Positions 8,408 through 16,233 of a DNA stretch of 32,189 nucleotides are shown one piece after another; position 1 is the stretch's first letter; each line of letters begins with the position of its first letter. The notes under the pieces were generated by a model, which was given only the letters and a program-made list of their open reading frames with translations, ran no database searches and was not told where the DNA came from. The translations under genes were made by a program, and so were the position numbers. This stretch comes from Candidatus Bathyarchaeota archaeon. GTDB lineage: Archaea > Thermoproteota > Bathyarchaeia > TCS64. The stretch lies in assembly GCA_026014875.1 (NCBI GenBank), contig JAOZHO010000033.1:77256-109444 (forward strand), in the 5' to 3' direction.

Positions 8408-9784
8408 CTGGACAGAAAGATCCTCCTGACAGAGGATCAAATACCCAAGAAATGGTACTGTGTTTTACCCGACCTCCCCAAGCCCCTGCAACCCATACTA
8501 AACCCGGAGACCCTCGAGCCCATAGACCCCAAGATGCTCGAGGCCATCTTCGCCAAGGAGCTTCTGAAGCAGGAGATGTGTGGAGAACGGTTTGTGCAGA
8601 TACCTGAAGAGATACGGGACGTGTATCGTCTCTGGAGACCCACACCCATGTACAGGGCGAGGGGTCTGGAAAAAGCGTTGAAAACACCGGCAAAAATCTA
8701 CTACAAGTACGAGGGGGTCAGCCCCCCGGGGAGCCACAAGCCCAACACGGCGGTGGCCCAGGCCTACTACAACATGAAGGAGGGCACCGAGAAGCTGACC
8801 ACCGAGACCGGCGCAGGACAGTGGGGAAGCTCAATAGCTTTCGCCGGATCGTTCTTCGATATCGACGTCGAGGTCTACATGGTCCGCATCAGCTACGACC
8901 AGAAGCCCTACCGCAGGGTGATGATGCAGCTCTACGGGGCTGACGTCTACCCGAGCCCCAGCGACCGCACCAACACGGGGAAGAAGATACTGGCTGATAA
9001 CCCGGACAGCACCGGAAGCCTCGGCATCGCCATCAGCGAGGCCGTGGAATCGTGCATGGGAAGCGACACAACGAAGTACTGCCTTGGCAGCGTCCTCAAC
9101 CACGTGTTGATGCATCAGACGGTCATCGGCCAGGAGGCGAAGGAGCAGATGGCCATGGTGGAGGACTACCCAGACCAAATCATCGGATGCGTCGGAGGCG
9201 GCAGCAGCTTCGCCGGGCTATTCGAGCCCTTCTACTACGACAAGATAAACGGCAGGGCCCCGAAGGACGTCGAGTTCACGGCTGTCGAGTCGACGGCGTG
9301 CCCCAGCATGACCGCAGGCGAGTACATGTACGACCACGGAGACTCCGGGAGGATAATACCCCTCGTGCTCATGCACACCCTTGGACACGACTTCATCCCC
9401 GACCCCATCCACGCAGGAGGACTCAGATACCACGGAATGGCGCCAACCCTCAGCCTCATGGCCAACGAGGGTACCATCAACGTCAAGGCCCACAACCAGA
9501 TAGACGCCTTCGAGGCGGCGGCCCTCTTCGCGAAGACCGAGGGCATCGTTCCGGCGCCCGAGCCCAGCCACGCCATCAAGGAGACCATCGACGAGGCCCT
9601 CCGCTGCAAGGAGACCGGGGAGGAGAAGACACTCCTGTTCCTGCTCTGCGGCCACGGACACTTCGACATGAAGGCCTACGACGACTTCAACGCCGGCAAG
9701 CTGAAGCCATTCGCGCTGCCCCAGGATCGGATCGACCGGAGCGTGAACAGGGTGAAGGTGATGTACCCGGGCCTCAACAAGTGA
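8408..9784 (+). CDS. trpB: TrpB2-type tryptophan synthase beta chain (start codon problem)
   Basis: A PLP enzyme that joins indole and serine to make tryptophan. The GSHKPNTA motif carries the PLP lysine (residue 69 counted from ATG 8534), and ETGAGQWG and GCVGGGSSF bind substrate and cofactor phosphate. Length and motifs fit the TrpB2 branch, which is longer than TrpB1 and often not linked to trpA; no trpA is seen here. Family-like sequence begins about 42 codons before the first standard start (ATG 8534): the frame reads [15 protein letters not shown] from 8414. Between the upstream stop (8378) and 8534 this frame has no ATG, GTG or TTG. A CTG at 8408 sits where family members begin. Alternatively one missing base near 8403-8407 would join it to GTG 8394 or ATG 8388. 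Followed by a TIGR04076 gene in the same operon. Confidence 0.9.
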   Translation: MDRKILLTEDQIPKKWYCVLPDLPKPLQPILNPETLEPIDPKMLEAIFAKELLKQEMCGERFVQIPEEIRDVYRLWRPTPMYRARGLEKALKTPAKIYYKYEGVSPPGSHKPNTAVAQAYYNMKEGTEKLTTETGAGQWGSSIAFAGSFFDIDVEVYMVRISYDQKPYRRVMMQLYGADVYPSPSDRTNTGKKILADNPDSTGSLGIAISEAVESCMGSDTTKYCLGSVLNHVLMHQTVIGQEAKEQMAMVEDYPDQIIGCVGGGSSFAGLFEPFYYDKINGRAPKDVEFTAVESTACPSMTAGEYMYDHGDSGRIIPLVLMHTLGHDFIPDPIHAGGLRYHGMAPTLSLMANEGTINVKAHNQIDAFEAAALFAKTEGIVPAPEPSHAIKETIDEALRCKETGEEKTLLFLLCGHGHFDMKAYDDFNAGKLKPFALPQDRIDRSVNRVKVMYPGLNK

Positions 9785-9797
9785 GGAGGATGTGACA

Positions 9798-10067
9798 ATG
9801 CAAGACCTGAAAGTCGTAGTGAAGGAGATAGGTGGATTCTGCGACACCATCGAGGAGGGCGCCTACTTCATCGTCAGGGGAGGGAGGATCAGCATACCCG
9901 AGGGCCACTTCTGCTACTGGGCCCTCAACAGCATCCTCCCTCTTCTGCCGGCGAAGCAGAGGAAGCTGGACGAGCCCGGTGACTGGATGCCTGGGACCTG
10001 GGAGGTCCAATGCCCCGATCCCAAGGGTCGGGTCATAATGCAGATAATCCCCATCGACCCCCTCTGA
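9798..10067 (+). CDS. TIGR04076 family protein
   Basis: A small (90-residue) cytoplasmic protein. It matches the TIGR04076 pattern I recall: an N-terminal KVVVKEI beta strand, a central FCYWALNSILPLLPA stretch, and a C-terminal CPDPKGRVIMQI strand. Function is unknown for the family. Start ATG 9798 has GAGGAGG at 9783-9789; GTG 9792 is possible. It begins 13 bases after the trpB2 stop, so they are probably cotranscribed. A second member of the family is at 26915-27253. The stop codon lies in the loop of a terminator hairpin. Confidence 0.8.
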   Translation: MQDLKVVVKEIGGFCDTIEEGAYFIVRGGRISIPEGHFCYWALNSILPLLPAKQRKLDEPGDWMPGTWEVQCPDPKGRVIMQIIPIDPL

Positions 10068-10135
10068 GGGGGGTCCAATATACACCGCACCCGGGTTTCA
10101 ACCGGGAGCAGTGTGTCACCCTCTATTCTTTTTTT
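10056..10135. terminator. Double-hairpin terminator between convergent genes
   Basis: The first hairpin, 10056-10075, pairs GACCCCCT with GGGGGGTC around a CTGA loop that contains the TGA stop of the upstream gene. A second hairpin (CCCGG/CCGGG, 10090-10106) and a T7 run (10129-10135) follow. Together they would stop + strand transcription before it reads into the convergent TyrA-like gene, whose last codons overlap the T-run. Confidence 0.6.
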
Positions 10136-10981
10136 ATTGATTCCAATATCTGGTTTCTGAATTCCCTTGCGGATTCGAGCTCCAGTTTTCCTCCCATCGA
10201 ACCCTTCAGGTTCTCAAGGAATGGGTCTACGATGTCGGAACCAGATTTGAGAAGCGTGGTGAGGTGGTTAGCCTCGTCCATGAACTTACGGATCAAAGGC
10301 CACGAGAACATGTTATCGTTGATCAGGGAGCGTATCAGCTCGGGGGATTCACCGATTATCGACTGAGTCACGGCTATCTGGACCTCGAAACTTGGCCCAG
10401 CGAGCTCCTTCATGAGTTGCAGGTCCCCGTCTGCCATGATGCGGGCGAAGACGAGGTTCATGAAATATGGGAGAGATAGTATCGAGGCCATGCATCGATC
10501 ATGGGTCTCGGGGTCTAATTGGACGAGCTTGGATTCGGGAAAGAGGGCTCTTGCCGTCTCCATCTCTTTCACGGAGTCGTTGACGGTGACCACCGCGATC
10601 GTCTCCCCCTGGAATGTGGCTATGTCGGGGCCAAACATTGGGTGAATGGCGAGAGGTCCAAGTCCGTCGGATCGTTTCAGCGCGGGGATCGTCTTGGTCT
10701 TAAATGACGCAATCTCGGATATGATGGTGTCACTCTTCGTGTGGGGCATCACCTCGTCTATGATCCCGGGGACCGCCTCGGTGGGAGCACAGATTAATAT
10801 GAGGTCCGCTCCGGATGCCGCTTCCTGAACCGAGATAGCGCGATATACGCCGTGGCGCTCAGCCACCTCCTGGGCTCTCCTAGAATCTACGTCATAAAGT
10901 TTAATCGCGTGACCCTGTTCGATGAAGAGCCTCGTAAAAACATTCACCCATTTTTCCGGCTCCAAAAACGGTTATTTTCAT
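10123..10981 (-). CDS. TyrA-like prephenate dehydrogenase, apparent one-base frameshift
   Basis: An NAD(P)-dependent dehydrogenase of the TyrA (prephenate/arogenate dehydrogenase) type. LGPLAIHPMFGPD contains the conserved active-site histidine region, and the helical C-terminal dimerisation part is present. The long open frame begins only at a TTG (10965) as MEPEKWVNVFTRLF and lacks the Rossmann glycine motif. Immediately upstream, in another frame from ATG 10981, the DNA reads MKITVFGAGKMGE, the expected start with GxGxxG. Removing one T from the T5 run (A5 on the + strand, 10936-10940) joins both into GAGKMGECFTRLFIEQGH, which matches the family. So this is either a recent frameshift or a homopolymer sequencing error. 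An AGGGGG site lies before ATG 10981. Probable pathway is tyrosine synthesis; related TyrA-like proteins may act on other substrates. Confidence 0.85.
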
Positions 10982-11017
10982 CTCCATCCCCCTTAGACGG
11001 GACCAATTAAGGAGATG

Positions 11018-11050
11018 GCGTTTATTTAACGCTTCTCGGTAGGTTAACCT
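11018..11050 (-). promoter_or_regulatory. Promoter and palindromes upstream of the TyrA-like gene
   Basis: On the minus strand GTTAAATAA forms a TATA-like box about 45 bases before ATG 10981. It lies inside an inverted repeat, GCGTT-TATTT-AACGC (11018-11032). A perfect ten-base palindrome, AGGTTAACCT, lies just upstream (11041-11050). Both could bind a regulator; this is inference. Confidence 0.4.
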
Positions 11051-11065
11051 GCCCATTCATTGCAT

Positions 11066-11080
11066 AAAATAAAAAGAAGA
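11066..11080 (-). terminator. T-rich terminator of the ThDP enzyme gene
   Basis: The minus strand reads TCTTCTTTTTATTTT 17-31 bases after the stop codon at 11097, a typical archaeal U-rich terminator. Confidence 0.5.
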
Positions 11081-11096
11081 GTCTGGAACTATGCGG

Positions 11097-12743
11097 TCAA
11101 GCCCTTATCCATCCGCCGTAGACCGGGTACCTAGAGCATATCACCTCGATGAACGCGGGCTTCCCGGATGCGTTCAGCTTTAGGGCCCGCTTCAAGGCCG
11201 GGGCGACCTCATCGGGGTTCTCGACCCTCTCCGAGTGGATACCTAGGCCTTCCACGGCCTTGGCCGTGTTAACGATGTCTGACGGGGTGACCTCTGAGGT
11301 GTAGGGGGAGTGGCCGTGACCCCAGAATCCGGGGCCGTAGCCCGCGAATCCTGAGTTGTTGATGTGGATCGTGGTGATGCCCATCCCGTTTCTGACCATG
11401 GTCTCGTAGTTGCCCACCTGGTAGCCGAAGCCGGCGTCCCCGGTGACGCTTACGATCTGGCGCTCCGGCATCGCGAGCTTGGCCCCCATCGCGGCGCCGA
11501 GCCCGAAGCCCAGGGTGGAGACGTTGCCCCATCCCATGAACCCGTGGGGGACGAGGGCCTCGTAGACGGTGCTGAGCTGGTCCCGGGTGTTCCCGGACTC
11601 GTGGGTGACGAAGCTGTTCTCCCGGTCCAGGGTTTCCATGATGTCAGCGTAGACCCGATAGGGATTGACGGGGGTCTCCCCAGACTCCATGGGGGGGCCG
11701 TACTTTTCCGCCTTCTTCTTCTTGGCGGCCTCGATCTCATCCGTGATACCCTTCCGCTTAGGGGCTCCCTGCCGCTCCAGTTCCGCGGTGAGCTGTCCGA
11801 GGACGAGCTTGGCGTCCCCGAGCACAGCGTGCTCCGTGGGGTACACCCGATTGATGTCCGACTCCTCGACGACGCAGTGGATGATCTTCTTCGATGACGC
11901 GTCTGGGATGCCGTGGCCGAAGCGGGTGGTGGAGAGGCCACATCCGACAGCGAGAACGAGGTCGGATTTCTCGAGGAAGTGCTCAGCGGGCGCCCCCCGG
12001 ACCCCTATGGAGAGGGGGTGGTCCTCGGGGAAGCCGCTCTTCGCCTTGAGGGTGGTGAGGACGGGGGCTCTAGCCAGCTCTGCGAAGCCGAGGAGCTCCT
12101 GACAGGCGTCTGCATAAAAAATCCCCTGGCCGGCGATGATGAGGGGCTTCGCGGAGGAGCGGAAAGCCCTCACGGCGATCTCCACGTCCCTAGGGTCGGC
12201 CATGGTCTTCCAACCCTTCACGGGGGAATAGGGAAACTCGTCTGTGTCGTATTCCCCGAGGCCCCTGGGGAGCTGGAGGAGCACGGGACCGGGGCGCCCG
12301 CTCTTGAGGCTGGTGAAGGCCCGCCTCATGAACTCCGGGACCCTGTGGGCCGCGTTGATGTACCCGCTCCACTTGGTGACGCTCTGAAATGCGCCCTCGA
12401 TATTATACATGGGTCTCCCCACCGAGTCAGCGGGGACCCCGTCTGTGAGGCAGATGAGGGGCGTCGAGTCCTCGTATGCCTGAGCCAGAGCGCCATATGC
12501 CATCTGGGTGCCGGCGGGGTTGAGCCCACCCATCACGGAGCAGACGCCGAAGCGCTTCCCGTTGGATACCCGAGAGAACCCGTCGGCGACCGCTACGGCG
12601 TAACGCTCGTCTCGGACCATGAAGTTGGGGACCCCCTCCTCCCCGCAAGCGTTTGTGAAGACGTTGGTGGGGAAGGTGCATACCTCCGTTACCGCCTCCG
12701 CCTTGAGAATCTTGATCAGGCCGTTAACGGCTTCGACCTTCAA
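11097..12743 (-). CDS. ThDP-dependent enzyme, acetolactate-synthase-like
   Basis: A 548-residue protein with the three-domain layout of the acetolactate synthase/benzoylformate decarboxylase superfamily. The N-terminal Pyr domain has Glu46 (VRDERYAVAVADGFSR), where the family has the Glu that activates thiamine diphosphate. The central domain spans about 185-330. The PP domain has GDAGFGYQVGNYETM to INNSGF (Asp436 onward), the metal and diphosphate site; the usual GDG is GDA here. Substrate is not clear: acetolactate synthase, oxalyl-CoA or sulfopyruvate decarboxylase-like roles are all possible. No small regulatory IlvN subunit or ketol-acid reductoisomerase gene is nearby, which argues against a dedicated branched-chain role. 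TTG start at 12743 has GAGG eight bases upstream. It follows the M20 gene by 60 bases. Confidence 0.88.
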   Translation of the reverse strand: MKVEAVNGLIKILKAEAVTEVCTFPTNVFTNACGEEGVPNFMVRDERYAVAVADGFSRVSNGKRFGVCSVMGGLNPAGTQMAYGALAQAYEDSTPLICLTDGVPADSVGRPMYNIEGAFQSVTKWSGYINAAHRVPEFMRRAFTSLKSGRPGPVLLQLPRGLGEYDTDEFPYSPVKGWKTMADPRDVEIAVRAFRSSAKPLIIAGQGIFYADACQELLGFAELARAPVLTTLKAKSGFPEDHPLSIGVRGAPAEHFLEKSDLVLAVGCGLSTTRFGHGIPDASSKKIIHCVVEESDINRVYPTEHAVLGDAKLVLGQLTAELERQGAPKRKGITDEIEAAKKKKAEKYGPPMESGETPVNPYRVYADIMETLDRENSFVTHESGNTRDQLSTVYEALVPHGFMGWGNVSTLGFGLGAAMGAKLAMPERQIVSVTGDAGFGYQVGNYETMVRNGMGITTIHINNSGFAGYGPGFWGHGHSPYTSEVTPSDIVNTAKAVEGLGIHSERVENPDEVAPALKRALKLNASGKPAFIEVICSRYPVYGGWIRA

Positions 12744-12803
12744 CAGAATAACCTCGAGAAATAGTCGATCCCCGAGAAGAAAAAACCTGCCATGGAGAGC
12801 GGA

Positions 12804-13973
12804 TCAGCCGCAGAATCGGTGAACCACCTTCTCCAGGACCCTCGCGACGTCAACCACCGAGTCAACCTCGACGTACTCCACCGCCGCGTGGGACCCGGAG
12901 CCTATCGGACCGAAGGCCACAGCGGGGGCACCCCTTTGTGCGATGATCTGGGTGTCCATCCAACCCGAGCCCCCGACGAAGTGCGGAGTCTCCCCCCTCA
13001 CCTCCTGGGAGCACTCGACGAGTATTTTGCAGATCTCCGCGTCCGTGGAGACCTCGAGGGGGGCCCTGTAGAAGGTGATCTCATAGCCCCCGTCGAACTT
13101 GGGATCTATATCGCCGATGGAGCTCAAGAGGTGGTCCAGCTCGGTCTCGACGTCGCCCTTGGTCTCCCCGGGGATGAGCCTCCTCTCCACTTTGAGCTTG
13201 CAGAGGTCTGGATATGTGCTCAGCTCCCTGCCCCCCTCGATGATGGAGGAGTGGACCGAGGGGGGCCCCACGAGCCTGTGGGAGCGCTTCATTAGAGACT
13301 CCTCCTGGAGGCTCTCTAGGCCCACCTGGACCTTCCCCATCTTCGCAATGGCATCCACGCCGATCTGCCAAGCGCTCCCGTGGGCGGCGACCCCCCGGGT
13401 CTCGATGTCGATCCAAGCGAACCCCTTGTGAGCCACGAGGACCTGGAACTCGGTGGGCTCACAGACTACCGCAGCGTCGACCTCCATGCTCTCCACGAGA
13501 CGCTCGGTGCCGATGCTCGCGAACTCCTCGTCGCAGACCGCCGCGACGACTAGGTCGCCTTTAAGTTGCTCCCCGGAGTCTACGAGGGCTTTTGCAGCGG
13601 AGAGAATCGCTGCGAGGCCTCCCTTCATGTCGTTGGTCCCCCTGCCGTACATCCTCCCATCCTTGACTATGGGGTCCAGGGGATCGATCTCCATGTATTC
13701 GATGCCCACGGTGTCGGTGTGTCCGTTCAGCATCAGGACGGGCCCCCCGCCCTTCCCCTTGAGGGTGCCGACGGCGTTGACTCTCCCGGGCTCCACCTCT
13801 TCGACCCTGGTCTCGAGGCCGAGGCCGCGCAGGTATTCCCCTATATATTCGGCGATCTCCGCCTCTCCCGGAGCCCCGGGAACGAGGCTCGGGTTGACCG
13901 AGTTGATTTTCACGAGGTCTTTTAGAAGCTCCAGTGTCTCGGAGGCATCGACTCGGCTCTTATTCTCGTCCAT
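12804..13973 (-). CDS. M20 family zinc peptidase/deacylase (ArgE/DapE-like)
   Basis: A 389-residue amidohydrolase of the ArgE/DapE/carboxypeptidase G2 family, cleaving an N-acyl or peptide bond with two metal ions. Visible residues: His85 and catalytic Asp87 in NGHTDTV, bridging Asp115 in GTNDMKGG, catalytic Glu149 and ligand Glu150 in CDEEF, a Glu ligand near 172 in CEPTE, and His362 in GSGSHAAVEY. The dimerisation (lid) domain is about 190-300. Exact substrate (acetylornithine, succinyl-diaminopimelate or peptides) cannot be told; no arginine or lysine biosynthesis genes are next to it. ATG 13973 is preceded by AAAGGT. It precedes the ThDP enzyme gene, with an A6 run (T6 on the coding strand) between them. 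Confidence 0.9.
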   Translation of the reverse strand: MDENKSRVDASETLELLKDLVKINSVNPSLVPGAPGEAEIAEYIGEYLRGLGLETRVEEVEPGRVNAVGTLKGKGGGPVLMLNGHTDTVGIEYMEIDPLDPIVKDGRMYGRGTNDMKGGLAAILSAAKALVDSGEQLKGDLVVAAVCDEEFASIGTERLVESMEVDAAVVCEPTEFQVLVAHKGFAWIDIETRGVAAHGSAWQIGVDAIAKMGKVQVGLESLQEESLMKRSHRLVGPPSVHSSIIEGGRELSTYPDLCKLKVERRLIPGETKGDVETELDHLLSSIGDIDPKFDGGYEITFYRAPLEVSTDAEICKILVECSQEVRGETPHFVGGSGWMDTQIIAQRGAPAVAFGPIGSGSHAAVEYVEVDSVVDVARVLEKVVHRFCG

Positions 13974-14123
13974 GTTTCATACCTTTGGGTCTCGATCTCT
14001 TGTCCTATTAAGAGCTTACTTTGATTTGCCCTAGGAGCACTATCTTGCCATCATGGTGAAAGTTCGAGCCTCGGCCGGCACGTCAAGTAAAAAGGTGTTA
14101 TCCCATCTCCCCTTCGAAGGAAC

Positions 14124-14132
14124 GTTATTTAA
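14124..14132 (+). promoter_or_regulatory. TATA-like box of MFS transporter gene
   Basis: GTTATTTAA lies about 65 bases before the chosen start. A transcription start near 14152 would leave a leader of about 40 bases. The 13974-14192 divergent spacer also holds a CTTAATAGG box on the minus strand (near 14003-14011) for the M20 gene. Confidence 0.4.
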
Positions 14133-14192
14133 CGGTCAGGTCTTTGATAGGGAAGTCTTTGAGATCTCTTCGTCGGACGGTGGTTGTGGTTG

Positions 14193-15413
14193 GTGCGATT
14201 CAGCGGTATCAGAGGCTTCGTTGAGAAGCAGAGCCACAACTACCGGATGATCCTCGTGAGGACCGCCGGGGCAAACTTCCTGATGAACCTGACGAGAAAC
14301 TACTTCTCCATCTACACAACGGGGCTGGGCGCGGACGCGGTCACCCTTGGCGGGATCAGGAGCATAAGCAGCGCGGTGAACATGCTCATCTCCATTCCCT
14401 CGGGCTGGCTCTCCGATACCTACAACCTGAAGAAGGTGATGGGGGTCGGGATGGCGATCCAGATCGTCATGGTCGCCCTCCTGGCATTGGCTAAGAATTG
14501 GACGTGGGTCCTCGTCTCCATGGCCTTGGACCCCTTCACGATGGCCCTGATGTTCCGCAGCCAGACAGTGATGATGTCCAACGCCCTCAAGGACGGGGAC
14601 CGGGCCACCGGTTTCGGGCTCAGACAGGTCTTTGGCCAGATGGTCGGGATCACAGCACCCATCCCCGCCGCTCTCATCGTGGGGTACTTCGGAGGGCTCA
14701 ATGTCGAGGGTATCCGCCCCCTCTTCTACCTGCGGACGATTGGGCTCGTGCTCCTATACGCCTATGTCTACACGAGGCTCGATGATGTGCCCCCTCAACC
14801 CAGGCCTGAGAAGAGCTCTGTTCTCCAAGATTTGAGGGAGGTGCTTGCAGGGGGGGAGGGGCTCAAGACCTGGATAGTTGTGAGTGGACTCGGGTCCATC
14901 GTATGGGGGATGATGGAGCCCTTCACATTCCTCTACGCCGCCGAGGTAAAGGGAGCGGACGCTCTGACCCTGGGGATCATGACCACGGTATCGATCCTCG
15001 CCTCCATCGTCTTCTCTCTCCCGGTGAATCAGATCGCGGACACCAAGGGGCGAAAGTTCGCTATCTTTCTCGTCAGACCCGCCCTGTACATATGGATGCT
15101 CATGGTGGTCCTGGCCCCTAGCCCCTCATGGCTCATACTGGCCTGGGTCTTCAGGGGGATCGGGCTCAGCTCCACGGCCTATGACACCATCGCGCTGGAG
15201 CTGGTGCCTCCCAGCCAGAGGGGGAGGTGGCTAGGGATCACGAACGCCTTCAGCAGCATCGTCAGGATACCGGCCCCTCTCATCGGCGGGTTCCTTTACC
15301 GTGGGAGTCATTCCTATCTGATCTTCCTCATCCCCCTCATCCTAGACCTGGGGCTCAGGATGCCTCTTCTCGGTTTGAAAATCCCAGAGACGGGCAAAGC
15401 CCTCCACAAGTAA
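14193..15413 (+). CDS. MFS transporter
   Basis: About 406 residues with roughly 11-12 hydrophobic helices, in the usual MFS arrangement of two six-helix halves. Motif A appears twice: GWLSDTYNLKK after helix 2 and NQIADTKGRKF in the second half (consensus GxxxDxxGR). The large central loop is around residues 190-215 (basic, Pro-rich). The substrate cannot be read from sequence. The start is uncertain: GTG 14193 is used here, while TTG 14190 and TTG 14184 are in frame upstream; the segment GIRGFVEKQSHNYR that follows looks like genuine cytoplasmic N-terminal sequence. It is divergent from the M20 gene, so uptake or export of amino-acid derivatives is possible but only inferred. Confidence 0.88.
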   Translation: MRFSGIRGFVEKQSHNYRMILVRTAGANFLMNLTRNYFSIYTTGLGADAVTLGGIRSISSAVNMLISIPSGWLSDTYNLKKVMGVGMAIQIVMVALLALAKNWTWVLVSMALDPFTMALMFRSQTVMMSNALKDGDRATGFGLRQVFGQMVGITAPIPAALIVGYFGGLNVEGIRPLFYLRTIGLVLLYAYVYTRLDDVPPQPRPEKSSVLQDLREVLAGGEGLKTWIVVSGLGSIVWGMMEPFTFLYAAEVKGADALTLGIMTTVSILASIVFSLPVNQIADTKGRKFAIFLVRPALYIWMLMVVLAPSPSWLILAWVFRGIGLSSTAYDTIALELVPPSQRGRWLGITNAFSSIVRIPAPLIGGFLYRGSHSYLIFLIPLILDLGLRMPLLGLKIPETGKALHK

Positions 15414-15492
15414 AAAAGAAGAGCCCCGCCTCAATGCTGATCAGGGGTCTACGGGGAAACGTTTAATCCCGTGTTCTTCTTTCTATCCAACG

Positions 15493-16218
15493 GTGAATAG
15501 GATACCCTTCTGTCCCAAATGTGGCATCGAGTTTGATGGAAACCCCGAGTTCTGCCCCAGTTGTGGGCAAAGTCTAAGAGAGACAGGAAGACGCCCAGCG
15601 CGAGGAGGGCGCGATGCGAGGGCCGGCGACCACCTATCTCTAGGTTTCAACCTCGCGCTGGCGAACCCCATGGTCTTCGCCCCAGTCATCATAGGGGGGC
15701 TCATCTCGAGCGCGATAAGTGTCTGGGGGCCCCAGTCCCTCAACCAGTCGGGGCATGTGCCCTTGTTCTTCATCGGATTCCTGATCTCAATCATCGGCGC
15801 GGTCGTGAGCTTCATACTGAACTTCGCGGCGATAGATATGGCCCGGGACGCGTACACGAACGAGCCGTTGGACCTGGGGAGGAGTTTCAGTTATGCGACG
15901 GGGAGGATTGGAACCTTCTTCGTGGCCTCCGTCGTCGCAGGAATACTCTCAATAACGATCATCCTCATTCCCGTCGCGATCCTCATGATGGTTATAGTCG
16001 TCGTGGACGAGACCGGCATCGTTGACGCGCTCAGCCAGTCCTTCGCAGTCCTCAGCAGGGACCTGGGGGACATCATCGTGATACTGCTCGTGGCCGTTAT
16101 CGGCTACGCTGTGCTGGGATGGGTCCCCCTCGTGGGGGGTCTCCTGACGTCGTGCTTCAGCCTAGTACTGGACCTTGCATTCATCGACGTCTACGACCAT
16201 TATAGAAGGGGAAACTAA
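15493..16218 (+). CDS. Zinc-ribbon multi-pass membrane protein
   Basis: A 241-residue protein. An N-terminal zinc ribbon has Cys7/Cys10 and Cys21/Cys24 (FCPKCGIEF and FCPSCGQSL). A basic linker (about 30-45) and then about five to six hydrophobic stretches (55-75, 90-117, 135-165, 184-205, 208-225) follow, resembling integral membrane proteins with a repeated hydrophobic core as in DUF4013-like or glycerophosphoryl diester phosphodiesterase membrane domains; I am not sure which. GTG start at 15493. A TATA-like AACGTTTAATC is at about 15459-15469. Converges with the HtpX gene with a 15-base gap. Function unknown. Confidence 0.78.
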   Translation: MNRIPFCPKCGIEFDGNPEFCPSCGQSLRETGRRPARGGRDARAGDHLSLGFNLALANPMVFAPVIIGGLISSAISVWGPQSLNQSGHVPLFFIGFLISIIGAVVSFILNFAAIDMARDAYTNEPLDLGRSFSYATGRIGTFFVASVVAGILSITIILIPVAILMMVIVVVDETGIVDALSQSFAVLSRDLGDIIVILLVAVIGYAVLGWVPLVGGLLTSCFSLVLDLAFIDVYDHYRRGN

Positions 16219-16233
16219 GTCCTCGAGCTGGGC

